This document shows, piece by piece, positions 8,830 to 17,237 of a stretch of DNA of 55,044 nucleotides. The stretch is taken from NCBI GenBank assembly GCA_902768105.1, contig CACXJZ010000043.1:1-55044 (forward strand), written 5' to 3'. The notes under the pieces were generated by a model that made no database searches, was not told where the DNA came from, and worked only from the letters and a program-made list of their open reading frames with translations. The position numbers and the translations under genes were made by a program. The DNA is from an uncultured Prevotellaceae bacterium (GTDB lineage Bacteria > Bacteroidota > Bacteroidia > Bacteroidales > Bacteroidaceae). Position 1 is the first letter of the stretch. Every line of letters begins with the position of its first letter.

Positions 8830-9642
8830 TTACGGAAAGGGCCGCATCATAATCGGCACTGGTGTATTTCCAAAGGGAGTGCGGCGGTCCTTTCCCCATA
8901 TCACTTCCTTGAGCAGATGACCAAGGGGAATTTCCAGCTTTGCGCCATTATTGAATTTGACGTAGGGAGAGACGATAGGCTCCGTTTCCCAACGTCCCGT
9001 CATGGGATTCAAATACTGCTGCGCACCAAGGTTGGCACCGAAGTTCTTACTGAACTGCACATCGGCATAGCCGCCGAATGACGTCGTATAGACATACGGA
9101 CTGATGGCAGGCGACAGGCGCAGGTCACCGGCATAGTAGTTGCCGAAGGCATGGAGCGTCAGCCAGCTGGCGGCATCGTAACTCACGTGTCCACCAAAGC
9201 CATACTGCGTCAACAGCGTGCTCTGCATGGGCAGCCAGTACTTGCTGGCATTAGCCGACAGCGAAAGGTGCAGCCGTCCGAAGTTCTGATATAACACTAC
9301 CGAACCGGCATTCAGATCCATGAGTCCAGGCATGTGGTCCATACCTCCATAAACGCCTACCGCCGCTCCATCCCAAAGCCGGAACGCAGCACTGCTCTGC
9401 GAACTCGACGGCACATCATAGCCAACATGATTATCAGACAATTCACGCATCTGGTCAGGAACAGTAAACACAGGATCGACCTGCAGCCTCAACGAGTCGG
9501 CAGCAACCGCTCGATAATCCGTAACAGTTCCTCCACTGGCTGGCGGTGGCGATGAAGGTACCGTCACTTCCTGTGCCTGTGACGTTGTCCAACACAGCGA
9601 CAACGACAGTAGCACGATGATATTCCACAGATGCTTTCCCAT
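8830..9642 (-). CDS. Secreted protein of unknown function, possibly beta-barrel-like
   Basis: I do not recognise the family. The 270-residue product has a signal peptide ending near TTSQA-QE, then a proline/serine-rich segment. The rest is beta-rich with Gly/Tyr/Asn strands (for example LHLSLSANASKYW and GFGGHVSYDAASWLTLHAFG), suggesting an outer-membrane or beta-structured periplasmic protein. The start at 9642 is preferred because it begins the signal peptide and lies just after a -7 box on this strand (9661-9668); a longer reading to 9747 would cross both divergent promoters. Its stop abuts the stop of the symporter gene. Confidence 0.7.
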   Translation of the reverse strand: MGKHLWNIIVLLSLSLCWTTSQAQEVTVPSSPPPASGGTVTDYRAVAADSLRLQVDPVFTVPDQMRELSDNHVGYDVPSSSQSSAAFRLWDGAAVGVYGGMDHMPGLMDLNAGSVVLYQNFGRLHLSLSANASKYWLPMQSTLLTQYGFGGHVSYDAASWLTLHAFGNYYAGDLRLSPAISPYVYTTSFGGYADVQFSKNFGANLGAQQYLNPMTGRWETEPIVSPYVKFNNGAKLEIPLGHLLKEVIWGKDRRTPFGNTPVPIMMRPFP

Positions 9643-9660
9643 AAATCCTCGGTTTTGCTG

Positions 9661-9718
9661 CAAAGATACAGAATATTTTGGACTTTCATCATTTTTCCGA
9701 AAAAAATTTGTAACTTTG
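9661..9718. promoter_or_regulatory. Divergent promoter region
   Basis: CAAAGATA at 9661-9668 reads TATCTTTG on the minus strand, for the secreted protein gene. TAACTTTG at 9711-9718 is the plus-strand -7 box for mrp. The region between is A/T-rich, and a clear -33 box was not found for the plus strand. Confidence 0.6.
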
Positions 9719-9740
9719 TACGCGCAAAATAGAATAAACA

Positions 9741-10901
9741 ATGACATTATACCCCAAACTGATTATGGATGCGCTGGCTACGGTGACGTATGCCGGCACG
9801 AAGAAAAACCTTGTAGAGAGTGGCATGGTAGCCGACTCACCCGCCGTCAGCGCCCCACAGCACGATGGCGAGCCATGGCGCGTGAAGGTCGTACTGGAGT
9901 TTCCGCGCGACACCGACCCGTTCCTAAAATCGACGGTGAAAGCTGCCGAAGCCGCCATCAAGTACCATTGTAGGCAGGCCGCAGATCCCGGAAATTCCGG
10001 AAATTCCGGAGAGTCCGGGAACATCGTAGTCGAGATTGAGACCGAGTACAAGTCGAAGCCGCGTCCGGAGGTAGGCAAGCTGCTGCCGCAAGTGAAGAAT
10101 ATCATTGCCGTCAGCTCAGGCAAGGGTGGCGTGGGCAAGAGCACGGTGGCGGCCAACCTCGCCATCGCACTGGCTCGGCTCGGCTATAAGGTGGGACTGC
10201 TGGATTGCGACATCTTCGGACCATCCATGCCCAAGATGTTTGAGGTAGAGGATGCCCGGCCGTACGCCGTCAACGTGGATGGGCGCGACCTCATTGAGCC
10301 CATCGAGAAGTACGGCGTGAAACTGCTGTCGATAGGATTCTTCGTGGCACCCGAGACGGCTACGCTTTGGCGCGGCGGCATGGCGACAAATGCGCTGAAG
10401 CAGCTCATTGCCGATGCTGACTGGGGCGAGCTTGACTACTTCATCCTCGACACGCCACCGGGCACCAGCGATATTCACCTGACACTTTTACAGACGCTCG
10501 CCATCACAGGCGCCGTCATCGTTTCTACGCCACAGCAAGTAGCGCTGGCCGATGCCCGCAAGGGTATCGACATGTACCGCAACGAGAAGGTGAACGTACC
10601 CATACTCGGACTGGTGGAGAACATGGCGTGGTTTACGCCTGCCGAACTGCCCGAGAACCGTTACTACATCTTCGGCAAGGAAGGCTGTAAGCAGCTGTCG
10701 GAAGAGATGAACGTGCCCCTACTGGCGCAAATACCGCTTGTACAGGGCATCTGTGAGAGTGGCGACAAGGGACAGCCCGCCGCCCTGAACAGTGATTCGA
10801 TGACGGGACTAGCTTTCATCAACCTCGCCCAGAGCGTCGTGACGGTCGTGAACCGCCGCAACCGCGAACAGGCACCGACAAAGATTGTTGGAGTGAAATA
10901 G
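9741..10901 (+). CDS. mrp: Mrp/NBP35-type ATP-binding iron-sulfur cluster carrier
   Basis: The 386-residue P-loop ATPase of the Mrp/ApbC family is implicated in Fe-S cluster loading. An N-terminal MIP18-like region (about residues 1-80) is followed by the deviant Walker A GKGGVGKST (about 126-134), DCDIFGPSMPKMF, the Walker B-like ILDTPPGTSD, and ENMAWFTP. The CXXC pair used for cluster binding in E. coli-type Mrp is not present after NMAWF; I believe this is usual in Bacteroidota. Between the two domains lies a repeat-encoded linker (residues about 84-94) made of four 9-base units. A second in-frame ATG exists at 9765. Confidence 0.9.
   Translation: MTLYPKLIMDALATVTYAGTKKNLVESGMVADSPAVSAPQHDGEPWRVKVVLEFPRDTDPFLKSTVKAAEAAIKYHCRQAADPGNSGNSGESGNIVVEIETEYKSKPRPEVGKLLPQVKNIIAVSSGKGGVGKSTVAANLAIALARLGYKVGLLDCDIFGPSMPKMFEVEDARPYAVNVDGRDLIEPIEKYGVKLLSIGFFVAPETATLWRGGMATNALKQLIADADWGELDYFILDTPPGTSDIHLTLLQTLAITGAVIVSTPQQVALADARKGIDMYRNEKVNVPILGLVENMAWFTPAELPENRYYIFGKEGCKQLSEEMNVPLLAQIPLVQGICESGDKGQPAALNSDSMTGLAFINLAQSVVTVVNRRNREQAPTKIVGVK
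9988..10023 (+). repeat. 9-base microsatellite inside mrp
   Basis: Four 9-base units (CCGGAAATT, CCGGAAATT, CCGGAGAGT, CCGGGAACA) encode Gly-Asn-Ser-type triplets in the linker between the MIP18-like and ATPase domains. A similar 9-base family is found in topB (43247-43295). Confidence 0.75.
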
Positions 10902-10905
10902 TAAG

Positions 10906-12117
10906 TTATTCCCCGTACTTCTTCGCATGGCGCTTGGCCATGAAATACTGGAAGCGATAGACGCAGCAGGCCAGAATGAAATAAATGACAGCCTGCAGCC
11001 AGAGAATCCAATAATCGAACTCCACATCGTGTAGTGCTGCTCCCATGGAGTTCAGACGGATGTAACCCCTAATGCCAAACGTGCTAGGGAATATCCACGA
11101 TACACCCTGCCACATGCCGGGGATGTTGGACTGTGGCCAGCTGACGCCCGACATAAACAGCAACGGGATGCTGACAAAGACGATGAGCAGCATCACATTC
11201 TCGCGATACCTCACCATACACGACACCAGCATGCCGAAGAAAATACAAGCGATGACATAAGGTATCATGAACATGAGCAAGGGGAACCACGTAGCCAGCT
11301 GCGGGAAGTGGAACAGTCGCGGCACACCCGTGACGAGCCACGCGCCCATGACGGCATAAATCATGAAGTAGCACATGAACTTACCCAGCACAATGGGGAA
11401 GGTATGTTCATAATGCGGTGCATTGACAGGAATGAGGTGACGGTGCGCATTCTCGTCGCGTGCCGTACCTGCCGACAAGCCAATGCCCAGCACCAGCGTC
11501 TGCTGCAGGATAAGCATCAGCACAGCAGGCAATACCGACGAGCCATAGCCTCCCTGCGGATTGAACAGCGGCACGTCTGCATAGTCGAGTGGACGGGCAG
11601 ATACCACTTCCTCGCGCTTGGTGTAATGGTCGCCCAACTGTGTGGTCAGTCCGCTACCCATCTGCATAGCAACCGTCTGCGCTGTCTGAAAGATAGCCTT
11701 ATAGGTCAGCATCATGCTCATGTCGCAATAGACGCTGATGGTTCCCTGTTCCATGCGTAGTAGTTTCGTCTGGAAACTGCTGGAAATATGATAGACGCCC
11801 TTCACCAACTGACGGCTGACGAGCGACTTGGCCTCGTCGAGGTCCTGGGCGTAATAGGCAATACGCACGTCGGGCGAAGCATCACACATGCGGATAAACT
11901 GTCGCGAGAGCGCCGAGTGAGAGTCATCGACCACCACCACAGGCACCTCATGGACAGCCTCATTGTTGTAAATCCACGAATATATTAACGGATAGGCAAT
12001 GGGCACCACCAGGAAGAACAAGAACACACCCTCGTCCTTAAATACCCGCTGCATCTCCTTTCGCCAAATGAAACAGGCATCCTGTACTATCTGATATATG
12101 TTATGGAATATAGACAT
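10906..12117 (-). CDS. ABC-2 type permease (export operon, second permease)
   Basis: The 403-residue inner-membrane protein has one N-terminal helix (about 30-48), a large extracytoplasmic domain to about 200 (VPVVVVDDSHSALSRQFIRM...), then five to six C-terminal helices, the ABC2_membrane_3 layout. The start was placed at ATG 12117, which overlaps the upstream permease by 17 bases. It would form a heterodimer with the permease at 12101-13270 and export a substrate through the HlyD and TolC partners encoded upstream. No ATPase gene lies in the operon. Its tail faces mrp, 4 bases away. Confidence 0.85.
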   Translation of the reverse strand: MSIFHNIYQIVQDACFIWRKEMQRVFKDEGVFLFFLVVPIAYPLIYSWIYNNEAVHEVPVVVVDDSHSALSRQFIRMCDASPDVRIAYYAQDLDEAKSLVSRQLVKGVYHISSSFQTKLLRMEQGTISVYCDMSMMLTYKAIFQTAQTVAMQMGSGLTTQLGDHYTKREEVVSARPLDYADVPLFNPQGGYGSSVLPAVLMLILQQTLVLGIGLSAGTARDENAHRHLIPVNAPHYEHTFPIVLGKFMCYFMIYAVMGAWLVTGVPRLFHFPQLATWFPLLMFMIPYVIACIFFGMLVSCMVRYRENVMLLIVFVSIPLLFMSGVSWPQSNIPGMWQGVSWIFPSTFGIRGYIRLNSMGAALHDVEFDYWILWLQAVIYFILACCVYRFQYFMAKRHAKKYGE

Positions 12118-13270
12118 AGGTGAGCATTGCATTCTTAATCTTCTTAACAACCAGCCAAGGCAGCAACATGAAGGCCGCTAAGGCAGCAAAATGGAACCAC
12201 GCCTCAATGAGCGGGTAACCGTTAAACACGCAAATCTGGTACATCATCCAGTAATGGCGCAGGGGGAAGAGCCACGACATCGACTGCAGCGCTCCGTCCA
12301 TGCCCATGACGGGGAAGGCCGAGCCTGCCATCGAGATGCTGAGCACCGCCCACAGCGAGCTAATACTCATCGACATGCGCAACGAAGGTATCAGTCCGAA
12401 GGCAAAGATGCCGAAGCCTTGGGAGGCCAGCACCTGCATAAGTCCCAAGAGTACCAGCATCCATGGGCCGCCCGAATGTGGGAAGCCGAGATGGTAGAAC
12501 ACGTAGTATTCATAGCCAAAGACGATAGCTAGCCATATAAGCGTCTGCGGCAGGAACTTTCCCAACAATGCCACCGTGATATTGTTATCAGCCATCGCCA
12601 TCCATTTCTTCGAGGAGTCGAACTTCAGCTCCGTACCCAGCGAGTAGGTGGAAATAAGGAAGATGAACAGCATGATGATACCAGGCACCATGACCGTCGT
12701 CAGATAGATGTTATAGCTGCTCCACGGGTTGGCTATCTGGTGCAGGTCCACATGGATAGGTTGCAGCAACGTCTGTATCTGACTGTCGGAGAGTCCCTTT
12801 GCCTGCATGGTAGCCATGCCGACGCCAGCTGAGCCAAGAGACGATATGGTTTTCAGGTCCTTCATCAGCATGGAGCCTGCCGCCAGTGTGGTGTAAGTAT
12901 AATAATAGGAAATCTTCGGCTGACGTGATGCTAGCAGTTTTTCTGTTGTTCCCTTCGGAATATACAGGAATCCGTAAATCTCATTACGCTGGATGGCATG
13001 ACGGGCCTCCGAGTAACTGGGATAGCGAGCCACGACATGCGACATCTGGAAGCCCTCCAGTTTACGCGACAGTGCTCGCGTGGTACTGGTGTTATCCAGA
13101 TCGACGATACCCACAGGCAACTTCGTAGGCAGTCCGTCGTCCAACATAGAGGTGAAGAAGAAAATCACCAGTATGGGGAACGCCACCATACAGAAGTGGT
13201 AAACGTGATTCTGACGCAGAATCAGCAGTTCACGCATGAATATCTGAAATATCTGACGTATCTTTACCAC
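12101..13270 (-). CDS. ABC-2 type permease (export operon, first permease)
   Basis: The 389-residue paralogue of the following permease has the same layout: an N-terminal helix after HVYHFC, an extracytoplasmic domain (VGIVDLDNTSTTRALSRKL, about 55-180), and C-terminal helices ending with LLPWLVVKKIKN. It follows the HlyD gene by 35 bases and overlaps the next permease gene. Such YhhJ/YbhS-like permease pairs work with a membrane-fusion protein and TolC. The substrate is unknown. Confidence 0.85.
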   Translation of the reverse strand: MVKIRQIFQIFMRELLILRQNHVYHFCMVAFPILVIFFFTSMLDDGLPTKLPVGIVDLDNTSTTRALSRKLEGFQMSHVVARYPSYSEARHAIQRNEIYGFLYIPKGTTEKLLASRQPKISYYYTYTTLAAGSMLMKDLKTISSLGSAGVGMATMQAKGLSDSQIQTLLQPIHVDLHQIANPWSSYNIYLTTVMVPGIIMLFIFLISTYSLGTELKFDSSKKWMAMADNNITVALLGKFLPQTLIWLAIVFGYEYYVFYHLGFPHSGGPWMLVLLGLMQVLASQGFGIFAFGLIPSLRMSMSISSLWAVLSISMAGSAFPVMGMDGALQSMSWLFPLRHYWMMYQICVFNGYPLIEAWFHFAALAAFMLLPWLVVKKIKNAMLTYVYIP

Positions 13271-13305
13271 AGCGGCAAACTATTCATTTTTCACTTATCT
13301 CTTTT

Positions 13306-14298
13306 TCACTTCACAATGAGTGACATACCAGGACGCAGTCCCTCTAGCTTATCGACGGGACGGGCTTTTACCTCAAAGGTCTTCAGGTCATACTGACCGT
13401 TGGCCTTCGTTGCCTTCCATACAGCATACGAGCCCTGGTCCTTCATATAATAGACCTTCATCTGAATCTCCTTGTTGAACGCAGGGACGAAAGCCTTGAA
13501 CGTAGTGCCGACAGCCATGCCATTGAGCTGGTCCTCACGTACGTTGAACGTGCCCCACAAGTCGTTCATCACAGAGATGGTCATGATAGGCGAACCTGTG
13601 CCCACCAGTTCTCCCACCTTGGGATAGATACTGCTCACCTCACCGTCCATCTGGGCAATCTGCACCGTCTCGTTGATGTAAGAAGTAACCTCCTGTACGG
13701 CTCCACGAGCACGGTTCACCTGTGCCATAGCAGCCAGTTTGTCCTCACGGCGTGCACCATTGACAGCCATGTCGTACTGACTCTTGGCAGCCCGCTCCTG
13801 CGCTTCCATTGCCTTGTAGTTGGCATACACCTCGTCACGTTTCTGTGCACTGATCACGCCCTCGTCGAACAGGCGCTGAATGCGGTCGTACGACTTCTTG
13901 GCAATCTCCACACCGGCCATGGCCTGCTGCCACACCTGGTAGGCACCCTGTATCTGCTCCTGACGGGCACCGTTCTGGGCCTTCAGCTCCAATGCTGCTG
14001 CAGCAGCCTCAGCACCCTGAGCCTGTTCCATCTTGGCACGCACCTCCGGCGCATCGATAATGGCCAGCGTGTCTCCAGCCTTGACAAAGTCGCCCTCCTT
14101 AACACGTATTTCCAAGATGCGTCCCGGCACCTTGCTCGACACGCGATACTCGCTGACTTCCACCTGTCCCTGTATCAGCTCAGGGTCACGTCCCAAGGCA
14201 AAGAAACCTATCAGGGCTACAATGATCACCACCAATGCAAATCCTGCGATAGCCAGCAGGATGTTATTGTGTTGTGTTTTTTCTTGTTGGTTTGACAT
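13306..14298 (-). CDS. HlyD-family membrane fusion protein
   Basis: The 330-residue periplasmic adaptor is anchored by one helix (about residues 13-33). It then has the split lipoyl domain (VSSKVPGRILEIRVKEGDFVKAGDTLAIID), a long coiled coil rich in Ala/Gln (about 85-195), the second lipoyl half (GEVSSIYPKVGELVGTGSPIM) and a beta-barrel domain. It bridges inner-membrane permeases and a TolC-type channel. It lies between the TolC gene (45 bases upstream) and the two permeases, in one operon. Confidence 0.9.
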   Translation of the reverse strand: MSNQQEKTQHNNILLAIAGFALVVIIVALIGFFALGRDPELIQGQVEVSEYRVSSKVPGRILEIRVKEGDFVKAGDTLAIIDAPEVRAKMEQAQGAEAAAAALELKAQNGARQEQIQGAYQVWQQAMAGVEIAKKSYDRIQRLFDEGVISAQKRDEVYANYKAMEAQERAAKSQYDMAVNGARREDKLAAMAQVNRARGAVQEVTSYINETVQIAQMDGEVSSIYPKVGELVGTGSPIMTISVMNDLWGTFNVREDQLNGMAVGTTFKAFVPAFNKEIQMKVYYMKDQGSYAVWKATKANGQYDLKTFEVKARPVDKLEGLRPGMSLIVK

Positions 14299-14343
14299 AA
14301 TTCTTTCCGTTATTACGTAATTACGTTATTTCATTTATATCAT

Positions 14344-15897
14344 TTATTTCAGCACGCCCATTGCCTTCCTCAGGTTCACCTGACTGAGCTTAACGTCAAT
14401 CTCCGCATCAATCTTCTGCGACATAGCCTGCAGCCAGGCCGTCTGGGCCTCCATCACGGTGACGGGCTGGATGACGCCCTCGCTAAACCCGAGGTTTGCC
14501 GTACGCAGGTTCTCCTCTGCCCGTTTGATGTTGGTGCGAGCCATGTCCAGTTTCTTACCAGCTTCGGTCACACGGAACCGGCTCTGGCTAATCTGCAGCT
14601 CTATCTTCTCGCGAGCCTCGTTCATCTCCAGCCCGGCAATGGTCGTCACACCCTTCGAAGCACGTACCTTGTAGGCCACGTCGCCCCAGTTCCATACGGG
14701 AACACGTACCAGCACGCCGATGTTCCACATGCCGCCAAACTTCTTCTCGAAGCCGTTGAAAACGTTAGGATTGCTGATGCTATAGCCACCTACGAGTAGC
14801 ACCTGCGGCAGATTGCCAGCCTTCAGCACGTTCGTTGCCTGACGACTCAGATCGACGGTATTCTGCAGCATGCGAATCTCCGGACGGTTGCTGACCGCCT
14901 CCTCCGTGTCTATCAGCGGCACGATGTCTTCAGTAGCCAATTCGTCCACGTCCTCGTCAGCCAGCAGAATCTCCTCGTCGAGCGACAGACCGCAGAGCTG
15001 GCACAGCAGCATCTTCGACAGCACCAGTCCGTCGTTGACCTGCGTCACCTGCATCTCGGCCTCGTTGACCTTCACATCGACGCTGAGTCCGTCGCTGCGT
15101 GTGGCAACGCCCTCCTCAATCATCTTGTTCACGTCGTTGTCCAGCTTCTGCACCAGCTCCAGATAAGCCTCAGCCAGCCGTTTCTTGTGTTTCAGCGACA
15201 CCACCTGCCAGTAGGCCTTATCAATATCGTAGAGCGTTGACTGCAGCTGTGCGTCAGCGCTATTACGCATCATGTCCTCACCAATGTCGGCCATCTTGTT
15301 GTAGGCAATGATGGCGCCGCCCATGAATACGGGCTGTGTCACCATGATGGAGCCCGCCCAGACGTTACGAGTGTCGGTACGGAACGCATCAACGATGCCC
15401 TGTCCAAAGCCGTTCAGATGAGTAGCCAAGTTGCCCAGCTTCGGGTTGAGCAACTGCATGATGCCTTCGCTCGTCAGTCCCAGTTGTCCTAACAAGGCCT
15501 GTGTCGATGCCGGCAGCGAATTGTAGATATTCCCCACTTCATTGCCAATGCCCGTAGCAGCCGACGTACCCAGATTGTTCAAGGCCGTCTTTTGATCGTT
15601 GTTCAGAATGGACACCTCACGGGTGGTATGCACATATCCGCCCAAGGCGCTGACATGAGGCAAGTATTTCGTGCGTGCTGTACGGCGCACGTTGTATGCC
15701 ACATCCTGCCTGACCTTCGACACCTGCATCTGCTTGTTGTTGCGCAAGGCCAGTGCCCGACAGCTGTCAAGCGTCAGCAGGCGCTGAGCAGAAACAGATA
15801 AAGGTAAAAAGGTAAAAAGGTAAAAAAGTAAAACGAGTGAGGCTATTCTCACACCTCGTACCTCGTACCTCGTACCTTGATTATTCATCTTTCTCAT
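14344..15897 (-). CDS. TolC-family outer membrane efflux protein
   Basis: The protein has about 517 residues: a signal peptide, then two OEP-type halves with long helices (LTLDSCRALALRNNKQMQVS at the start, and LRTANLGFSEGVIQPVTVMEAQ near the end). It forms the outer-membrane duct of the export operon. ATG 15897 is preferred; TTG 15903 and ATG 15888 are possible. The N-terminus is odd: residues just before the signal core are encoded by an 8-base repeat (TACGAGGT), and the hydrophobic core itself is encoded by a GGTAAAAA-type microsatellite read on this strand (15799-15832). Confidence 0.85.
   Translation of the reverse strand: MRKMNNQGTRYEVRGVRIASLVLLFYLFTFLPLSVSAQRLLTLDSCRALALRNNKQMQVSKVRQDVAYNVRRTARTKYLPHVSALGGYVHTTREVSILNNDQKTALNNLGTSAATGIGNEVGNIYNSLPASTQALLGQLGLTSEGIMQLLNPKLGNLATHLNGFGQGIVDAFRTDTRNVWAGSIMVTQPVFMGGAIIAYNKMADIGEDMMRNSADAQLQSTLYDIDKAYWQVVSLKHKKRLAEAYLELVQKLDNDVNKMIEEGVATRSDGLSVDVKVNEAEMQVTQVNDGLVLSKMLLCQLCGLSLDEEILLADEDVDELATEDIVPLIDTEEAVSNRPEIRMLQNTVDLSRQATNVLKAGNLPQVLLVGGYSISNPNVFNGFEKKFGGMWNIGVLVRVPVWNWGDVAYKVRASKGVTTIAGLEMNEAREKIELQISQSRFRVTEAGKKLDMARTNIKRAEENLRTANLGFSEGVIQPVTVMEAQTAWLQAMSQKIDAEIDVKLSQVNLRKAMGVLK
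15799..15875. repeat. Two microsatellites inside the TolC signal peptide region
   Basis: 15799-15832 holds four units of the type GGTAAAAA. On the minus strand they encode the hydrophobic core LLFYLFTFLPL of the signal peptide. 15851-15875 holds three units of ACCTCGT-type sequence, encoding RYEVRGVR on the minus strand. The first tract type recurs between genes at 25033-25072, the second inside the TonB receptor at about 28903-28930. Confidence 0.8.
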
Positions 15898-15941
15898 TCT
15901 CAATTATCAATTTTCAATTCTTAATTCTTAATTTTAGCATT

Positions 15942-15975
15942 CACCCCTCCCCTACACAGGGGAGGTCAGGAGGGG
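15942..15975. repeat. REP-like palindrome between tolC and the next gene
   Basis: CACCCCTCCCC-tacaca-GGGGAGG followed by TCAGGAGGGG. It belongs to the CCTCCCC/GGGGAGG palindrome family scattered through this window. It lies just downstream of the stop of the minus-strand gene ending at 15995. Confidence 0.7.
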
Positions 15976-15994
15976 TCTTAGGCTGGGAGGGGTC

Positions 15995-16867
15995 CTACTC
16001 AAACGCGAACGTTCTTGAACCTATCATGTGACCATCGGCAAAAACACTCACGGAGTAGCTGCCGCCGCTCAGGTACTCATTCACGTTCCAATAGACCTTC
16101 ACGGGCGTTTCCTCACCCGTATATTCAATCACCTTCTTCATGGAGTATTCCATCGCACGGTTCTCGTACGTAAAGGTGCCTCCACCGTTCAGCGCCTCAC
16201 CCGTCGGGGTGTTGATGCGCACATAGACGGTACGCTGGCCGTTGCTGGCCGTCACGTTGCGGGCAATGTTGAACGATACGCTGATGGTCGTGCAGTCCTT
16301 CATCTTCTTCGCCGGCTTCTGGTTCTTCTTCAGCGGTGTCATCGTGATGGCGTTGGCGTCCAGCTGTGCGGCAATGGCCACACGCTCCGACAGCGACGCC
16401 CGCTCGCTGCTCAGTCCCTCAATCCTGCGCGTTGCCTCGTCGTACTCGCCCTGTATGCGGGTATTCTCGGCTATCAAGCTCTGGTTCAGGCGGTTCAGCG
16501 AGTCAATCTGCATCACGTAGTCGCGCAGCACGGCACGCACCGTGGCCAGTTCCTTCTTCAGTCGGGCTATTTCGCGTGCGTCGTCATCCTTCACCTTGCG
16601 CAATTCCTGCAGCAGCTGTTGCGTGCGCATCTGCTCCTGCGTCAGTTGTGCAATGATGGAGTCGTTATTAATCTGCGTTTTCATCTCGCTGTACTGCTGT
16701 GCAAAGCGCTCATACTCACGCTCCATTTCCTGCTTATCCAACGCTGCCAACTCCTGCATAGCCTCGTTGGCCTCACGCTCCTGCATGAAACTATATCCCA
16801 AGAAGCCTATGCCTGCCAGCAACAGCAGGATAATCAGCACCAGAGGAATCCAAACATACTTCTTCAT
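15995..16867 (-). CDS. Membrane-anchored coiled-coil protein of unknown function
   Basis: The 290-residue protein has one N-terminal transmembrane helix (about 5-27) and a long coiled coil with high Glu/Gln/Arg (about 30-175). After a basic stretch (KKNQKPAKKMKD, about 183-195) comes a C-terminal beta-rich domain ending GSYSVSVFADGHMIGSRTFAFE. Architectures like this occur as conserved hypotheticals in Bacteroidota. It may span the periplasm and sense or scaffold the envelope; no specific function is supported. It has its own promoter (16892-16922) and diverges from the cytochrome bd operon. Confidence 0.75.
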   Translation of the reverse strand: MKKYVWIPLVLIILLLLAGIGFLGYSFMQEREANEAMQELAALDKQEMEREYERFAQQYSEMKTQINNDSIIAQLTQEQMRTQQLLQELRKVKDDDAREIARLKKELATVRAVLRDYVMQIDSLNRLNQSLIAENTRIQGEYDEATRRIEGLSSERASLSERVAIAAQLDANAITMTPLKKNQKPAKKMKDCTTISVSFNIARNVTASNGQRTVYVRINTPTGEALNGGGTFTYENRAMEYSMKKVIEYTGEETPVKVYWNVNEYLSGGSYSVSVFADGHMIGSRTFAFE

Positions 16868-16891
16868 TCTTTTACCTTAAATAAAACGCTG

Positions 16892-16922
16892 CAAAGATAG
16901 CAGTTTCCACATTAACCACAAA
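16892..16922 (-). promoter_or_regulatory. Promoter of the coiled-coil protein gene
   Basis: On the minus strand TATCTTTG (16899-16892) is preceded by TTTG (16922-16919) with a 19-base spacer. Confidence 0.7.
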
Positions 16923-16937
16923 AAAAATTAAAAAAAA

Positions 16938-16969
16938 TTTGGAATCAGAGCATATTTATTGTATATTTG
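16938..16969 (+). promoter_or_regulatory. Promoter of the cytochrome bd operon
   Basis: TTTG at 16938-16941 and TATATTTG at 16962-16969 are separated by 20 bases, 35 bases before the first start codon. Confidence 0.75.
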
Positions 16970-17003
16970 CAACATGTTATAACTTTCTTACTGACCGCAG
17001 CCT

Positions 17004-17225
17004 ATGAACAAGCAGAGTTTCCTCTACAGAGCCTACGACCTGTATGCAGACGGTTTTCGCAGCATGACGCTGGGCAAAAAGCTCTGGGCGGTCATCATCA
17101 TCAAGCTCGTCATCATCTTTGCCGTCCTGAAGTTTTTCTTCTTCCCCGACTTCCTCTCCACCCATACAGAAAAGGGCGGTGAGGCCGACTACGTGGCCAC
17201 AAAGACGTTAAACATTAAAGATTAA
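17004..17225 (+). CDS. DUF4492 small membrane protein of the cytochrome bd operon
   Basis: The 73-residue protein has one transmembrane helix (about 28-50, WAVIIIKLVIIFAVLKFFFFP), preceded by MNKQSFLYRAYDLYADGFRSM. This matches the DUF4492 family found next to cydAB in Bacteroidota and Campylobacterota. It is separated by 12 bases from cydA. By analogy with CydX-type subunits, a role in assembly or stability of the oxidase is likely but unproven. Confidence 0.85.
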   Translation: MNKQSFLYRAYDLYADGFRSMTLGKKLWAVIIIKLVIIFAVLKFFFFPDFLSTHTEKGGEADYVATKTLNIKD

Positions 17226-17237
17226 ATTTCAGATATT

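Noticed and set aside
16028-16900. Long plus-strand ORF opposite the coiled-coil gene
   Set aside because: It mirrors a convincing coiled-coil protein on the minus strand with its own promoter; the plus-strand product has no recognisable features.
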